Origin: Buddleja alternifolia
Lineage: Eukaryota; Streptophyta; Magnoliopsida; Lamiales; Scrophulariaceae
Length of the DNA stretch: 64,000 nucleotides
Assembly (NCBI GenBank): GCA_019426215.1
Contig: CM033391.1
Coordinates: forward strand, 5,940,708-6,004,707
Reading direction: 5' to 3'
Shown: in pieces, positions 1-13,400 of the stretch
Layout: every line of letters starts with the position of its first letter
Numbering within the stretch: position 1 is the stretch's first letter
Notes under the pieces: generated by a model
What the model saw: only the letters and a program-made list of their open reading frames with translations
What the model was told of the DNA's origin: nothing
The model's database searches: none
Position numbers and translations under genes: made by a program

Positions 1-559
1 AAGTGAACGTACCATTACAGGACAATTCAATCGATGTGGAAGCTAAATGAACCTCTGGCTATTAGGTCAACTCAAGATACAATTCTTACTTACTCCCGTT
101 AAACTTTAACCAATTTTTCAGATAAGATTTTACCCCTGTACCCGGTGATATGATCTCTGTTAGTTTAATTTCAGATATTTTTGCTTAATAAATTCTTTTT
201 TTTGGCTTTTATTTACTCTTAAAAGAGACAAAAAGGAAATAAAAAAGTAAAAGAATGTCGAAACTAAGTACTTTTCAGGCAAGAGAAAAGAGTCGAACTA
301 CTATGCTTACAATGTATTATTATGCTTCTCTTACCACAGACCAACACATCCTAATTAGAAAGATCTCCCGAAAGCTAAAACGAGAATATTTATGATGGGT
401 GTCGTTAATTGGATTCTTCGAATGTAGTGTTCTAGAAGTATTGCCGAAAAATAAAGAGACTGTGATACTTGAGTCCCTATCAGTAGATATCAAGACTACC
501 AGAACCCAAAATATAGATTCTGTAGAATTCCAGATTGACGATGAAGGAAGATATAAATT

Positions 560-608
560 GGGGGGCGGGGGCGGGGGCGGGGGCGGGGGCGGGGGCGGGG
601 GCGGGGGG
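560..608. repeat. (GGGGGC)n hexanucleotide tract in DOK1 intron 9
   Basis: About seven G runs of five or six, each separated by a single C, on the plus strand. In the DOK1 transcript it would read (GCCCCC)n, within the intron that follows the exon ending at 671. It is by far the most GC-rich stretch of an otherwise AT-rich region. The non-coding strand has G-quadruplex potential. Confidence 0.95.
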
Positions 609-670
609 AATCATATAACTTTAGTTAAAATGCCTCTGAGAAAGCAGGTTTCTTTTGACCAGGAACTTAC

Positions 671-3600
671 TCGAATAATTTCCAACAAGAGAAAAACTGC
701 CAAAGCTGCACCAAAAGCAAGATCAAGAAACCTCGGCTGAATGAATATAAAACATTAGCATCAATTCTGGAAAGGTGAATGACATTACAGAGGCAATTAA
801 CAAATATGTATTATTCCGCCTCAATGCACCTGGAATATAAGGGCAGGAACAAAAATTGAAACAGCCATCAGATGATAGTATTTGCGAAGAAGTATCCTCT
901 CAGTCTTACTATTTTTTGATATGTTGTAAAATCGTCTAACTGAGAAACATATCACAACCAGCCAATAGGTGCATAATGTGAGCCTCTTGAGCGGTTCAGA
1001 GAAAACAAAATGGACTACCCTGATATAAGGAAAAAATGGTGGAGCACAGTGTCATAATCAGCCAATATAGAAGAAATAAACACAGAAGACTAGCTGAAAT
1101 CTACTCAGAGATAATAGTATCTAGTCAATAAATGCAACCTCATTCTCAAACTTTAGGCAGGACCTTTATAAGAACTTTACTTACCTTAAGAACGCCTAAA
1201 AATAAATGGCAACCAATCTTGCAACGCATTAATAGGCATATATATAATGCATCCTAACAAGCCTTTATACCACCAAAATTTTAGCCATTAAATGCATTAT
1301 GGATTCAAATATGAGATATCAACCAAATCAACAACTAGCCCTTTCACGAGAAAAATAAAAAAAGATTTATCCTTATTTTGATTCATATGTTTAATACATT
1401 CATAACATCTGTCACAAGAAATGTTTTCCTCTGGCCCAAACCACTTCTTTGTCAGGTTCAACTTCACATGTAACAGCAAAAATTTTACCATAGAAGCTTT
1501 ATATTCCGCAAGTTTCAAGATCAAGTTACCAAAACATCGTTGTAGAAAATAAAATTACCCTAAATCAGCTCAGCTTTCACACCAAAAAACTTGGAACAAC
1601 CAGTACAGCCAGAGAAACTAGAGAGTATGGAAACTAAGTTCAGCGAAATTATACCAAAGCAGAGGATGCACGTCAAAAGAATGCACAAGTTGCATCCAAG
1701 ATGGAACAACCATAACCAACAGAAATGTGAGTGAAGCATAGAAAACAAAGGATCTTCTCATTTCCTGGTTACCCATATCTCCATTGCTACTCAAGCTGGC
1801 AAAGGATTCCCATATACGGAGTACATATTTATAGAACACAGGAAACAGAAGGAGGCCAAAAATCATTCCCTGCATGGTAGACGCAAAAAATTTACCAACA
1901 ATTATTAAGGGCAAAGGACTATGATTCCTCCCTCCTCGCTTCACAGGGCACAACATTGACATAATTTTCTACTAAAACTTAGTGGAAAAGTTACCTGAAT
2001 AATGGTGCTTATTTCGCTTTTCTTGATTCCATATTGTACAAGGAGTACCTTAGATGAGGCCATGTAAATAGGAATCTGACAGGCAAGAGTATTCTTTTAG
2101 CTAATACAATAAAATATTTGAGATATAGAAGAAATCAAAGATAGTGAAACTAACTTCTGCAACAGTATATGCCAGCATGTCCCCACAATAAATAACAAGA
2201 CCAGTAGTCACTAGAAGCGATTCCCCTGCCAATAGAAGAAAGCCCATACAATTACTGAGGGGAGAAGTCAATCCATTTCATCATAAACGAGAAAAATGAG
2301 AAGAGAGTTCCAAATTAACTGGATCACATCTAAATATTAAAGCATAACAGGTTTAAGACACAGAGAGTCCCCTGTCATTGTTCTTTCTTTGTCCTTTTAG
2401 ACGCACAACTCAAATCCAACAGCTAATAGAGATAAAATAGAAAAACGACTTACCAATGGAAGCACATGCAGGAAACATGTGAAGAATTTTCTGAATTAAT
2501 TGAACTGCTGCTAATCCATGAAAGAGCACCCACAATGACATCAAGGCTGCAGGCCATCCTGCAAGCGCAAAGGTAAGGCATAAAATGACCTGTGATCAAC
2601 CAACTAACTGGATACACATATTATGAGAGGGAGGGGTTGTTCACGAAAAATAAAAATCAGAACAGTAAAGAAAACTCAAATTTGAAATCCTCTAAATAAT
2701 TCAATCAGGCCGTGAATAAGCATGAAATGAAAAGATTATTCACTTACCAGCATAAAGTTTCGCAGATAAGGATACCAGGCAGAATCCGACAAGCAAGGCT
2801 ATGCTAATAAAACTAAATTTTACACTCCAGTTGAAGCGAGAGCAGATGGAAATACTGCTCTTTCCCTGATGTCGACAAATGATGCAAAGGAAAACCAGCA
2901 CAGTGAAGCAACAGGCAAATGCAGCCCAGTAATGCCACCTCAGATATCCGAGCTCTGAAGAAGACAAAAACAAAATGCAGAGTCAGTTAGATCAACATGG
3001 ATTACAAGATGGCGAAGCGCATTAAGGTGGAAAAAAAGCTGAAGAAATTACAAAATTATACTGTCGAAAAGCATGATTAGAGGTGATAAGCAGCACATGT
3101 GAGAAACTACCTCTATATCGATGAAACAAAAGCTAAAGATAAATAAAAGAGAACAGAAAACACGAAGCTTCTTCAATATTTTCTAAATGAAGGAATACAG
3201 CAACTTGATACTAGCAAACAATGTCAAGGTAAGTCAACCTAGTCTCATGAAAGCTACCTGTTAGGCGTACTACTCCTTATTTGTTAATGAATGTCGACGA
3301 TTTTCCTTTTTTATGTGTTTACTTGGAAGGGCACTCAATTAACATTTAGCAATCAAACTTTTGATCCCAGACTGTAGGCAGACACCTAAAGCACCCAAAT
3401 ACGTCTAAAAAGAAGATGAAAACCAGCACAGCATAAGTGTCAAAAAGATCCAAAATTCATACTTCAGTAAGCAAAATGTTAGTATCAATGATTACAACAG
3501 CAAATCATATGCTTCGACATATAATTCGAGAGATATGAGTCAACATCTAAACTTCATACTCTAAGCAACTTTCAAGTTTAACATGATACCCGCATACCTT

Positions 3601-3913
3601 CAATACCAACTTCCTTTGATGCCAACGCTCTCAGACTCTGTATCAACCTAGAAAGCATGAGGCCAGGAAGTGTCACCGCACCCAATAGAATTCCAGATGA
3701 AGCTCCAGGTCTATCACCAACCATTTACCGTAATCAGAATTTCAAATAAATTCAATGAAGCATCTCAAACTTAAAATTACCAAAATGCACTTCGAAATTT
3801 TGATGATCTCAGTAAATTTACAGGAAAGTGCAGGCTAAATCCACAAGAATGCAACTAGAATCCAGAAAGTTAGAATAAAAATCTAATGAATCCTTATATA
3901 GAACAGTTAAAAG

Positions 3914-3955
<42 letters not shown>

Positions 3956-4304
3956 CACCACCACCAACCAAACACTAAAGTTCAAGCAAAGAGAGAGGTG
4001 GAAGCTGAAAACCTAGAGGTATTCGATTATAGCAACAACAATAAATGTTCAATCTCAATTGAAACCAAAATTGCACGCAATCAAATGGAAAGAACTCAAT
4101 GAACCTGGTCCTGAAGGAGCGGGCGAGGGGATTGGAGGCATCGTCGGCGGAGATCTCGACATACAGGGCGAAAATGGAGAGGAGAGAGATAGAAATTGCT
4201 TCGGCAAGGAGAGAGAACGGTGTGGCGAAAAGTAGTCGAATGATATACAGCAACACAACCGCTCTCTCGCCGTTGAGCTGCCGCAACAACAGCGCCGGAA
4301 TCAT
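671..4304 (-). CDS. DOK1: Dolichol kinase (DOK1/EVAN orthologue), 3' end beyond the window
   Basis: Dolichol kinase phosphorylates dolichol with CTP at the endoplasmic reticulum membrane, making the lipid carrier for N-glycosylation, O-mannosylation and GPI anchors. I assembled nine exons on the minus strand with GT-AG borders and continuous phase: 4105-4304, 3598-3710, 2748-2954, 2454-2558, 2155-2225, 1995-2075, 1655-1869, 830-1019 and 671-736 (416 codons). The start ATG at 4304 precedes LNGERAVV. Family landmarks in order are RPGASSGILLGAVTLPG, LFHGLAAVQLI, GLVIYCGDMLAYT, VPSWMQLVHSF, FVFSEPLKRL, ERILLRKYYHLMAV and FLDLAFGAALAVF. Hydrophobic stretches throughout fit a polytopic membrane protein. 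The Arabidopsis protein, from memory about 570 residues, continues with the CTP-binding region; those exons are not visible here and should lie left of position 1. No lesion is seen in the nine exons. The plus-strand reading frames over 399-740 and 4099-4482 are antisense shadows. Confidence 0.9.
3911..3955. repeat. Compound (TA)n(GA)n microsatellite in DOK1 intron 1
   Basis: About ten TA units are followed directly by about ten GA units, inside the intron between DOK1 exons 1 and 2. Simple length-variable repeat. Confidence 0.9.
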
Positions 4305-6521
4305 GTCCTTTAATAGGAATTCTAGGTTTTCCGGTGGATTATTAATTCTCCGATCACCGACCCATGGGGGTAGAAATTGGGGTTTTGGCGGGGGAGACGC
4401 GGTTTTATACCAAGTGCCGTTGGATGTGCGTGGAAGTGTGTGTCAAGAAATTGGAATTTTCAGAAATGATCCCTTTTTCTAAAAATCAAATAATGGCTCG
4501 TGATAAACTGATAATGCCAGACCAACTTCTCTAATGCCATAGCAAAATCAAATCAAAGCAAATGACAAAAATTGCCCTTACTTTAGCGTGTTTTTAAGGG
4601 GAATTCTATGTCAGACCGAGTCCAATAGAATCAGTATATTATGCATCATTAAATACAAGGACAAGATAGTAAAATTTACTCAATATACTTGCATCCAATG
4701 ATGTTGAATAGACTGGCTCTATTTGAGTCGATCTATTTTAAAATTTCCCTTGTTCCTAAGGCTTTCATCTTCATCCCAAAATTCACAAATAGTTACATTC
4801 AAGGCTTGTTAATCTATTGGTATTAGCTTCCACTTTCATGTAGGAGATTTTGGGTTCAATCTCACAATTGTCACAAATTGTGACTTTTCTCAGTCTTATA
4901 GAGTTTGTCGTTTGGAGACAACCTTTCACAATCAAGAATATCATATCACCTTCTCAATATGATTAACCCCCAACAATACCAAATACTATATTCATTATAG
5001 ATGTAGATAAGATATTTTATCGAATCGAATTGAACATTTGTACCAGTATAATATTATAATATTTAATGGACTCACGAGATTTATAATAACTCGGGTTTCT
5101 TATGCCCTACTATGGACATGTATAAATATGACTTTTGATAATATTTTAAGGGGAATTCGAGGATATTTCATATTTTTTTTTTTTTAGAGTTTTTTGATTT
5201 GAACGTCGGAGGGCCAACGCCGGGGACATCCTCATTGCGCCTTTCAACGCTGCAAGTTTAGAAAACTCGAAAATATGATGCATAATTTGACCCCATCAAT
5301 TATTATATAGGATATATACACAAGATTTTTCTCAATTCAATCATTTATAGTTTTATAGCATATAACCCAATTGGATTTGGAACTTACACGGAAAAATGTA
5401 CAAAACCCCGACAAATGGAGTACAAGATAATGGATCTGTGTGATTGGCGGGAAGATATATTAGCATGCCATTAATCCCCAACATCAGCGGTGAAATGAAA
5501 AATATTGTATTGAAATTTATTTCAGAATGAAAAGAAAAATAAATAAAAAAAGGTGGTATTTGACATGGTGAAATCGAATTATTGCTTTACCAGGCAGGTG
5601 GAGTGGATAGGGGCAGAAATGTGAACACAAAACACAATCAAGGGTATTATCGTATATATATATAATATAGGTTTGCTCTGGCATTATGATTATTGCACTG
5701 TCATTGTTAGTGTCACTTGCCAGTCAAAGTTGTCCAATTAATTGTCAAAAAAATAATATTTTATTGGTTTGGTTACATTTGTTAGCCTAATTGAACTCCT
5801 AGTTAATTAAATACAGTAGGGGAAAAAGTCGTCACTAGGAACGCACGAGTATATTAGGATTTTTGTAAGTTAGGTGAAAAAAATTGACTAAAAATTACAA
5901 GAAAGGGAAGTAAACGGTTCGTTAGGCGTATGAGTATAATTTGGACAAATAAATTATTTGAGGGTAACGGCTTATTTTCATATAGATTTAAAAGATATTA
6001 TTTATATTCACTTTTATTTTATAAAAATAACCTAGGTCTCTAAAAGTTCCCATAAAAGAGTAAATGGGCACGCTATTGAGCTGATCTAGTCCCATTTGAC
6101 TTGAATACTTGATCAATTTCGAAAGAGACAGAAAAATAAAAAATAAGCTGCCCTTAAATCCTCATCAAGTGAGAGACTGACACGAGGAACATATTTGATA
6201 TGAGTCTAGTTGACAATTTTTTGTATTTTGATAAGTTTTCAATGTTTGTACTTTTTAGTTGTACAATACTCAGTACTTATAAAAATTAAATATCATTTTC
6301 ACGTTTTAAATTATAAAATATTATTTTTTTATCAAAATTAAAGTATTATTCGTCAAGTTTAAAATGAGATACATAAAATTCATATCCTAAACGATTTTGC
6401 TATTCCGGATATTATTATTACGTTCAGACTGGACACGAAAAGCGAAAGTATATTTTAATTATACGTAATACAATTTTTAACTAAAAGATATTGAACTAAA
6501 GTATCGTGATGTATGTACCAG
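4305..6521. other. Intergenic region upstream of DOK1, repeat relics
   Basis: The first ~200 bases upstream of the DOK1 ATG should hold its 5' leader and promoter; I see no unambiguous TATA box. At 4803-4990 a stretch has an internal-promoter-like layout (ATTGGTATTAGCTTCC, then GGGTTCAATCTC about 35 bases on), suggestive of a tRNA-derived SINE, but no clean ends. Around 5820-6500 lies a dispersed repeat that reappears near 40130-40700. No open gene is visible. Confidence 0.5.
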
Positions 6522-7015
6522 CAATGTTCTGAAAACCGGACCGGACAGCGAACCGAAAAAGTAATCGGGTCACGGGTCACGGGTCACCGGTTCAACCTTC
6601 GGGTCAACCGGGATGAAAACGGTGATGTCATAATTATGCAATAAATAATAATTAATATACTATTAAATATATAAAATATGAAAATATGAAGAAAAAAAAA
6701 TGTATTTCCTATATATATATGAAAATATGAAAAAAAATATGTATTTTCTATACTTTTGAGGGCCAATTGCATATTTTTAGATTTTAAAGGGGTCAATTTC
6801 AGATTTTTAAAGTTTAAAAGGTTGAATTTCAAAATTTTCAAAATTGTCCGGTTCAACCAGTTTTGACCGGTTGAACCGCGGTTCTAACCGGTTCTAATCG
6901 ATTTTGACCGGTTTTGACCCCCGAACGGTTTTTTCGCATAACCGGACCGGTTTGATGGCCGGTTCCGATTTTAACCGGTCGGACCGGCCATTCCGGTCCA
7001 GTTTTCAAAACATTG
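6522..7015. mobile_element. hAT-type MITE, 494 bp, perfect 8-bp target duplication
   Basis: The left end reads CAATGTTCTGAAAACCGGAC and the right end, reverse-complemented, CAATGTTTTGAAAACTGGAC. Flanks are the exact 8-bp duplication TGTACCAG (6514-6521 and 7016-7023). Subterminal regions are packed with ACCGGT/AACCGG motifs, and the centre is AT-rich and non-coding. An 8-bp duplication with CA-starting inverted repeats is the hAT hallmark. The same family forms the shell of the element at 35325-36235. Confidence 0.93.
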
Positions 7016-7497
7016 TGTACCAGACCTTCTCAGATTTTTCTTCACTGATGGAATCCAGACCTTTTCCGTTTTCATTTCTTTTTCCTCATTAAAGTCCTTG
7101 ATCCAAACATAGCAATAAAATAATATTAGCATCTAAAATAGTACTTATTCCATCTCATATTAAATGTCCCATCTCGAGCAATGCTATATGCCACCGTCTG
7201 ATCTCTACCTTTTTCCCACATCCCTAATTTTGGCAAGAAGGAATTGCACTTGATCAAATTGAATCAATTTTAATACATCAATACTCTCCGAAAGTGAAAT
7301 ATCGGTAAAAGAACAAAGCGGTGAGCCGGTGACATACAACATTTCTCTATTTGTAAACTACCCAAGAAGGAAATAACAACAGCAATTAGGACTGAGCTCA
7401 AGGCATTTCTAACAAGACAAAAATGACACTAAATGCATAAACCAAAAACATAAAGAAAAAAACATATAACACAAGTTTCTTATACTCCCCGTCTCGT

Positions 7498-10400
7498 TTA
7501 TCTCAGATTCTCTTTGTTTTGATTACATCGGAACAGACAACGAAGAGATATGGTCTTTCTAACACGAAATTGTAGCAAAATAAAAACAAGAACGCGATAA
7601 CCAACAGCCATAAGAAACAATATTAGCAAGTTTCTCCACTTGGAGTTCCCATCTGCGGATATATCATAGGCATTTCGAAGAGCCTGGTAACCCGAAAGGC
7701 TTCGTACCTGCCCAACAGCAAAGGAAGTTCCAATATACTCATTCTCCAACAGCCCCTGAAAGCAAAATTGAACTTGTTCATAGTTTGTAATAAATGTATA
7801 CTAATAATCCAAGAAAAACGACGAGTAATGCCTTGACATAGTGCTTGCTAGTAAACCCCTAGGGGATTAAAATAAAGGGTAAATTACATAGACACCCCAT
7901 GCGTGAAACCTTAATTACAAAAAATACCTTAAAGTTCAAGAAATTACCATGACTTCCCCTAGTCAGTAAAAGTGTAATAATACAACTTCACCCAATGTAA
8001 ATAAAAAATCAGATTACAATTTCGCCCCCTAGGAGGTATCTAGGTAATTTGTAAAACCTTAGGGGGCTCGTGGTAACTACCCAATAAGGGGATGCATGTA
8101 ATTATAAATACCCCCTCCAATCTACAATGAAAGCAAACTACAATATTTTACAATCCAAGTCTTTTATCATTTTTTCATATTCTTTAAGGGGTGAGAACTG
8201 TCGGAGGGGCGGGGTAAGCTTGGGAACGCAGCCTCCCCTAATGATTTGTTCATCCCAGATAGGAGAAGTCGCATCTCTCACCCCTGAATTGTTCAATTTT
8301 CAAACTCATACAGGGTTTGAAGGTCTAAATTGGATCAAAAATACTTAATTGTCAAATTTAAATAGATTGAGCATCATCATAACGTTCTATGGTTCAATTA
8401 TATATATATATATATATATATATCTATGTATGTGTGTGTGTATTAAAACACGCTCAAAAAGTGAATCAGCAGGTGAGATTTGCTATATAGAATCAACTTG
8501 CCTGGATAGAGTAAGTATGGAAAGCAATGTAAGATAGAGGATACATCCATACTGGCCTAGGCAAAGCACTTCGAAGTCTAAAATACCCAGCCGAAAGCAT
8601 CATTACAACCTGAAAGACGACATTAATAGTAATTAGAAACGTACATAACTAAGTTGGAAAAAAATTCCAAACAAGGTGGTCAAGAAAGATCAATAGGAAA
8701 TAATTCAAACAAAAATAATACAGCTTAAGATTTTCCAAAGCATGCTGATGTGGCAATATTCCCAGTAAAATCAGATACAAGACGAGGCAAAAAAAAATAT
8801 ATAAAGACTGTTTTCTACTACCAGGAAATTCTCTTCCTCCGCCCAATTTTGTTGAACCTAACTAATCAAATGACAAGTGTAATTCTGAACTCTGAAGTGC
8901 AGACGAAATTTAGCTCGATGGAGTAAAACGGGACTTACATGTATAGTTACCAATGTTAAGATACTCCAAAACATATTTTGAGAAATAGAAGCAACAAGAA
9001 GCACCAATCCTTCATTAACTAGAAGGCACATAAAGAAATTCAGCGCGAAGTACATCAACAAGCTGAACTCATCTCGTAGCCCCACGAGGAAGTAAAAAAC
9101 AAGACTTGATGAGATTGAGAGTAGAAACAAGAACGGAATGCTTGAGAAAAATTGCCCTATTAAAAAGACCAGCGTCCCGGAATGCTGGTTTGCTTCTTCA
9201 CAGCTGTATATCTGCATACAACAGAGTAATTTACAAAATTATTACTAGTTTTAGTCCATGGCATTTTTGGAAGTGCACGAAGAATTTTATGATGACGTCA
9301 GTATTTTGCTGGTCTCAGGGGGTAAATGTGGACAACTTAATGGGCACGGCAGTTGTAATTTCGATTATAAGATGGGAAGTATGTGTAAATACATATGCTA
9401 GTAGGGGTGCAAGTGTAATTCTCAGTAAGATACATTAAATTCTTTCTTAATTAAAAAAATTATAGGGATTTCTCAGTACCTTGATTTCTTTCAGTTGTGC
9501 AGGGACACCAGCTATACTCAGAAGAGACGCAAATGATACAAATACAAACACAGCTCCGACTCTTGTCTGCAATATGGAAGAAGCATAAAAAAATGGTTAT
9601 ATATGTTTGTTATTTAAAAGGGATAAAATAGAAGAGAGGAAATAGAGCAGGCTAAGAATGACTTAGCGATTATAAAATGATTCAATTTAACACAGGCTTC
9701 AATGTATTTATTAGAGAATGTTTTCAAATTACCATTCTATTAGCTAGGTAGCTTTTCGTTAAATTTCAGATAGTTTATGGAAGAGGAAAAAGGCACGTTG
9801 ACAAAAAAAGACAAATTAATACTCTTTGTATGATGTCCGCGTTCTATTTTGGTTGCTCCTGATTATTTTTGTTCATTAAGATAAAATGAGGGACGTATTC
9901 TAGTATGTGATTGTTCCACCCTTCAGTTTAACATGAAAATGATTAATTAAACAATTTATTCATATCACAATATAAATAATTAAGGAAAGATAATTTTATA
10001 TATGGATAGAATCCAACATATACAATCAAACTGAAATCATATCATAAATTCTACATAACAATAATAAGGGTAGTTTTGGAAGACAGTGATAAAAATTTGA
10101 CTTTTATTAATTCCTAGAAAAAGTGAGATTGGACATGCTTTGTGGAACAAATGGAATATTTTGTTTCTTTTTCTTTTTTCCATGTTTACTGTGAAGAGAA
10201 GGTGCAAAAACTGTTGTCCCAAAAATAAGATAAAATAAATAAACAAATAAGAAATAAGAAAGAATGTGAAACATTTTAAAAATTTTACAACATTTATCCA
10301 GAGAGAAATGACTAAAATGTGATGGAGTAAAAGGCGAGAGCTTTTGCTGCAATGATAAGACTTACCACAATTGAAGATAAAGAATGGCCCAAACCAGAGA

Positions 10401-13400
10401 AGACAGTGCCGATACATAGCGCAAGGAACATGTAAAGAATTAACCGAAGCCAATAGTATTTCCACTCCCTTGACATGATCAATAACGATCTCCAAGTCAA
10501 TACTGCAATTTTGGCCATACAGTTTGCCTTGCCTTTGCTTTTGAGAGATGGACCTTCCTATAGCCATAATGCAACACCGAGTTATGAAACAAGTAGGTCA
10601 TTAGAATTGTTTGCACATTAGATAAATGACTTTTAAGACTCTCAAGAATTAGACTGAAACTTTGCCGAAGTAACAATAATATATACATATATATTATTTT
10701 ATATTTTGAACTTTTTGACTTATAACGGTGGAATCGTAGGGATGAGATTAAACAGCAGACCTCAACTTAGTCGCGAGCTTAGTCTTGAGAGGCATATATA
10801 TATATATATATATATATATTTGCATCAAATTTTGCAAGGATAATTTTAATCAGGTTAAGGCTGCATTCTAGTGAAGTGTTCAGATGTTGACGAAAAAAGA
10901 GAAATCTTTAAATCTTGGAAAAAAAAATTGAAGTTAATATCTGTAATAGGAAATCCAGATGTATACAAAGCCAAATATTTGAAGTAAATACGTATTTCAT
11001 ACCGCCTCCAATAAACATACTTTGGAAATACGCCTTGTTTTTACTGTTCTTTTTTCCCTTTTCGGGTTTACTGGTTCGGTGATGGAAATGGAAAGAAGCT
11101 CTTAATCTTAAAGAAGGGTATATGTGAACTGGGAAACAGATATACCCTTTTTTAGGATTAAGAGCTTCTTTCCATTTCCATCACCGAACCAGTAAACCCG
11201 AAAAGGGCAAAAAGAACAGTAAAAACAAGGCGTATTTCCAAAGTATGTTTATTGGAGGCGGAATGTATATATATCTGTTTCCCAGTTCACATATACCCTT
11301 CTCTAGGATTAAGAGCTTCTTTCCATTTCCATCACCGAACCAGTAAACCCGAAAAAGGAAAAAAGTATGTATGTGTGTGTGCATGTGTGTGTCTCTCTCT
11401 CTCTCTCTATAGCTGCATGGTTAGCAAAAGTTATGAAGGTCTTTGTTCCATCTGTAGTTAGTGGTAGACAGTGGACGTAGAAACAATATAGAAGAAATTA
11501 TAAGTATATGAGTAAATTTCCGTTTACTGGTGAAGGAACGGGAAACCATAAAACAAATTTGTAAAAAAAAGAATATATAATAAATATATATATATATATA
11601 AACATATATTTTAACATTAATAAAGACTTCACCTTCTCGGTAAGCTTCAAAATCATAGTTTCAACAGCAGCAGCATCTGCAGATGATTTATATGTTGCTT
11701 CAAGAGTGCGTATCGCCACAGCAGTGTCCATATTAACTGATGAAAGCTCCCCATGATCATCCTGTTACAATTATTCACTAATGATAACTGAGAAGAACAT
11801 CGTACAAATATTTTTATATGATCTTTTCTTGTCATATTATTTTTTCTAAAAAGAAAAGGACAACAAGAAGAATGGCAAGGGAACTGCTAACGTCAGCCTT
11901 AATTTGCAAATTCATAAGCGATGACGCTATTCCAAGAGATGGTTTATCAAAGCTACAAATTTGAGTATGAAGTATTTAAACAAGGAAAATACCTGCCAGT
12001 TTTTGCACATTGCAATGATCCTATCGAAATCAGTATTTATAGCTCTCAGAAAGTGATCTGAAGGGCTTTGCATAATTGGGCAAGGAAATCCAGCATTTGA
12101 GAAATGCTACAAAAAACAAGAGAAAACAATAAATACTTCTCATTTTAAAGCTAAGAGAAACACAAATATGCAAATTTTGAGGATCTTTTCTCGATGATCT
12201 CATTGATGAGTAAGTATTAAAGAGATAATCCAAAATAACATACTTTTCTGCAATGACATGGAAAATCACACTCTGTTGAAACAAAATTTTGTGGCTATGT
12301 AATCAAATGCTATCCTGTATGACCAATATGGAAAATTTTAGTACATGTTTAGGAGAATTATTCCTTGAGAGACATTATTACCTGCAAACAAGCCAATGTT
12401 TCACCGAAGAACAATGTGTTTCCATTTGAAAGAAGACAAATTCTATCAAAAAGGCCAAAAACTTCTGTGCTGCTCTGGTAAATGGAGAAGATTAGAGTGC
12501 ATCCTGTACTAGCAAGCTTCTTCAGGGTGACCATCATTAGGAGTGCAGATACACTAAAAATATGAAAATAAATTTATTAGTAGTTCGAAGCAATTAAAAA
12601 TATTACTTTTTCCCAAAATGAATAAGAAAAACACTTGTGGGTCCAGAGACAATCGGACCCAAGTAATGTCCACCATACACCAAGATAGTGATTTGACAGG
12701 GATTTGGGGTCTCGGGATTCCCTAAGAATGACTGCTATCCAAATGGGTGGGGAAATAGAAAAAGGAAATAGCATCATTTATTATTTTTGATCAGTTTATG
12801 TAAGATATAATTTTATAAAGACGACACTAATCCTACAACAGGATCACATTCTAAATCAATGATACTCAAAGCAACGAAGAATGGATCAAATGCACAAACT
12901 AATCATTACAGCTATCTTCACAAAATTTCCATAATCAATAGTTTGTATTATCATCCCTTAAAGAACTGGTAGCCCTTCTTGCTAAAACTTTGCCAAAAAA
13001 GTCAGTTCTTGTAAGATATAAATAAACTGTCTCTTGTACTAATTAAGTACTTGAAAGTGTTAATCAGTTTATTGTTTCAAAGCTCAAGCTGATCTAAGAT
13101 TCAGTTGCTTCACACGATATCCACATAGTTTCGTTCTGTAAATTGAAAAGAAACCTGTCAAGATGATAAAGAGGCTCATCAATAAATAAGATATGTGGTC
13201 TCATCACGAGCTCCCGAGCAATGGCGACTCGTCTTCTCTCACCACTGCGAAGACCCTTCATGTAACAATGGCCGCCAATAAGCTTATTTGCATAATCCCC
13301 CAAAGACATAGCAAGGATTGCATCCTCCACTGCACTCATCCTCTGGAAAAGGAAGCCTGGAAGCTGAAGCAATGCTGAGTAGTAGAGATACTCACGCACA

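Noticed and set aside
399..740. 113-residue plus-strand frame with a 16-glycine run
   Set aside because: It runs antisense through DOK1 exon 9 (671-736), its splice donor and the (GGGGGC)n tract; the glycines come from the repeat alone.
1618..1655. Apparent premature stop in DOK1 after HPLLW, suggesting a truncated gene
   Set aside because: A donor at 1655 joins in phase to the exon beginning at 1019 (WVVHFVFSEPLKRL), so the stop is intronic.
4099..4482. 127-residue plus-strand frame
   Set aside because: Antisense to DOK1 exon 1 and its leader; no protein family.
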